Positions 18,399 to 18,825 of a stretch of DNA of 18,825 bases are shown piece by piece (positions within the stretch are counted from its first letter, which is position 1; each line of letters opens with the position of its first letter). Source of the stretch: Actinomycetes bacterium (GTDB taxonomy: Bacteria > Actinomycetota > Acidimicrobiia > Acidimicrobiales > RAAP-2). The position numbers were made by a program, and so were the translations under genes. Below the pieces are notes generated by a model. That model ran no database searches, was not told the DNA's origin, and saw nothing but the letters and a program-made list of their open reading frames with translations. The stretch spans positions 1 to 18,825 of the forward strand of contig JAJYXS010000069.1 of the NCBI GenBank assembly GCA_021801615.1, given 5' to 3'.

Positions 18399-18825
18399 TC
18401 AGAGTCCGGCGATGTCCTCCAGCAGGGCAACCGCCGACTCGGAGCCATGCACGACCACGTCGGCCATCGCGACCAGCTCCGGCGGGCTCTCGGCGTCTGC
18501 GACGGCCACGGTGACGGTCGTCGCGCCGGCGCGACCGAGCGCGGCCACCGCCTCGAAGGCCGGGAGGTCGCCCACGTCGTCGCCGAAGCAGCCGACGACC
18601 CGACGACCCGCGCCCAGCCGCGCCACCACGGTGCCCTTGTCCTGGTGGACAGGGGGGCGGAGCTCCCTCGACATGCGGCCAGGCTGCAAGAGGAGGCCCG
18701 TCTGCCGGGCGGCCGCTGCGGCGGCGCGCTGCGCGCGCCGCTCCTCTCCCGGCGCCCGGCGCCAGTGCACGGTCACCGACAGCCCCTTGGGCTCCACCTC
18801 GACGCCCGGCGGCACGTGGCCGAGC
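18399..18825 (-). CDS. otsB: Trehalose-6-phosphate phosphatase, N-terminus beyond the right edge
   Basis: OtsB removes phosphate from trehalose-6-phosphate. The 142 visible C-terminal residues belong to the HAD superfamily: VEPKGLSVTVHWRR is typical of the OtsB cap region, DKGTVVARL gives the motif III lysine, and VVGCFGDDVGDLPAFEAV is HAD motif IV with the Mg-binding Asp residues. SESAVALLEDIAGL ends the protein. The frame stays open to the window edge, so the catalytic DxDxT motif lies outside. A GTG at 18815 is internal and not the true start. It converges with the GT20 gene rather than following it in an operon. Confidence 0.88.
   Translation of the reverse strand, partial: LGHVPPGVEVEPKGLSVTVHWRRAPGEERRAQRAAAAAARQTGLLLQPGRMSRELRPPVHQDKGTVVARLGAGRRVVGCFGDDVGDLPAFEAVAALGRAGATTVTVAVADAESPPELVAMADVVVHGSESAVALLEDIAGL

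Overview
The window is very GC-rich, densely coded DNA with many GTG (and one likely TTG) start codons and short or overlapping gene junctions. Several starts lie 7-9 nt behind a TANNNT -10 element, as in leaderless transcripts of Actinomycetota. Together with HemQ (coproheme decarboxylase), a CIRCE-controlled groL without groES, and a GpgS/GT20/OtsB cluster, this points to an actinobacterium, perhaps class Acidimicrobiia. The class assignment is inference only. No tRNA, rRNA, CRISPR, phage or insertion sequence is visible.

Layout. At 1-2345 (minus) an FAD-linked D-2-hydroxyacid (probably D-2-hydroxyglutarate) dehydrogenase precedes serA, which is cut by the left edge. At 2504-4952 a small secreted PKD-like protein (minus) is divergent from a DrrAB-type ABC exporter pair (plus). 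At 5172-8151 pheA (prephenate dehydratase, minus) is divergent, across 24 bp, from larB-larC (plus; nickel-pincer cofactor synthesis). At 8199-10690 (minus) lies a Nudix / GNAT / LpdA-like flavoprotein operon, divergent from a small four-cysteine protein with a PPxSG-repeat tail (10744-11028, plus). At 11014-12581 (minus) hemQ is translationally coupled to larE, the third lar gene. At 12665-14290 (minus) is groL with a strong terminator and a perfect CIRCE operator. At 14443-16063 (minus) a SAM riboswitch precedes a threonine-synthase-like PLP enzyme and a ubiquitin-like sulfur carrier. At 16152-18825 are gpgS and a trehalose-6-phosphate-synthase-like GT20 enzyme (plus), convergent with a partial otsB (minus).

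The most interesting locus is 14443-16063. An S-box-family SAM riboswitch with a matching 5-bp pseudoknot and no P4 hairpin controls an operon of a Zn-ribbon 'threonine synthase' and a MoaD/ThiS-type carrier that ends in Gly-Gly-Ala. A SAM OFF switch makes sense for methionine synthesis, not for threonine synthesis. The Gly-Gly-Ala end is what is known for HcyS-Ala of the protein-thiocarboxylate-dependent homocysteine pathway of Wolinella. I propose that this pair makes homocysteine from O-phosphohomoserine and a carrier thiocarboxylate.

Other themes: the serA/D2HGDH pairing suggests serine synthesis driven by 2-oxoglutarate reduction with D-2-hydroxyglutarate recycling. NPN cofactor genes are split over two operons, one shared with heme synthesis. 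Short GC-rich tandem duplications lie at or near the 3' ends of several genes.
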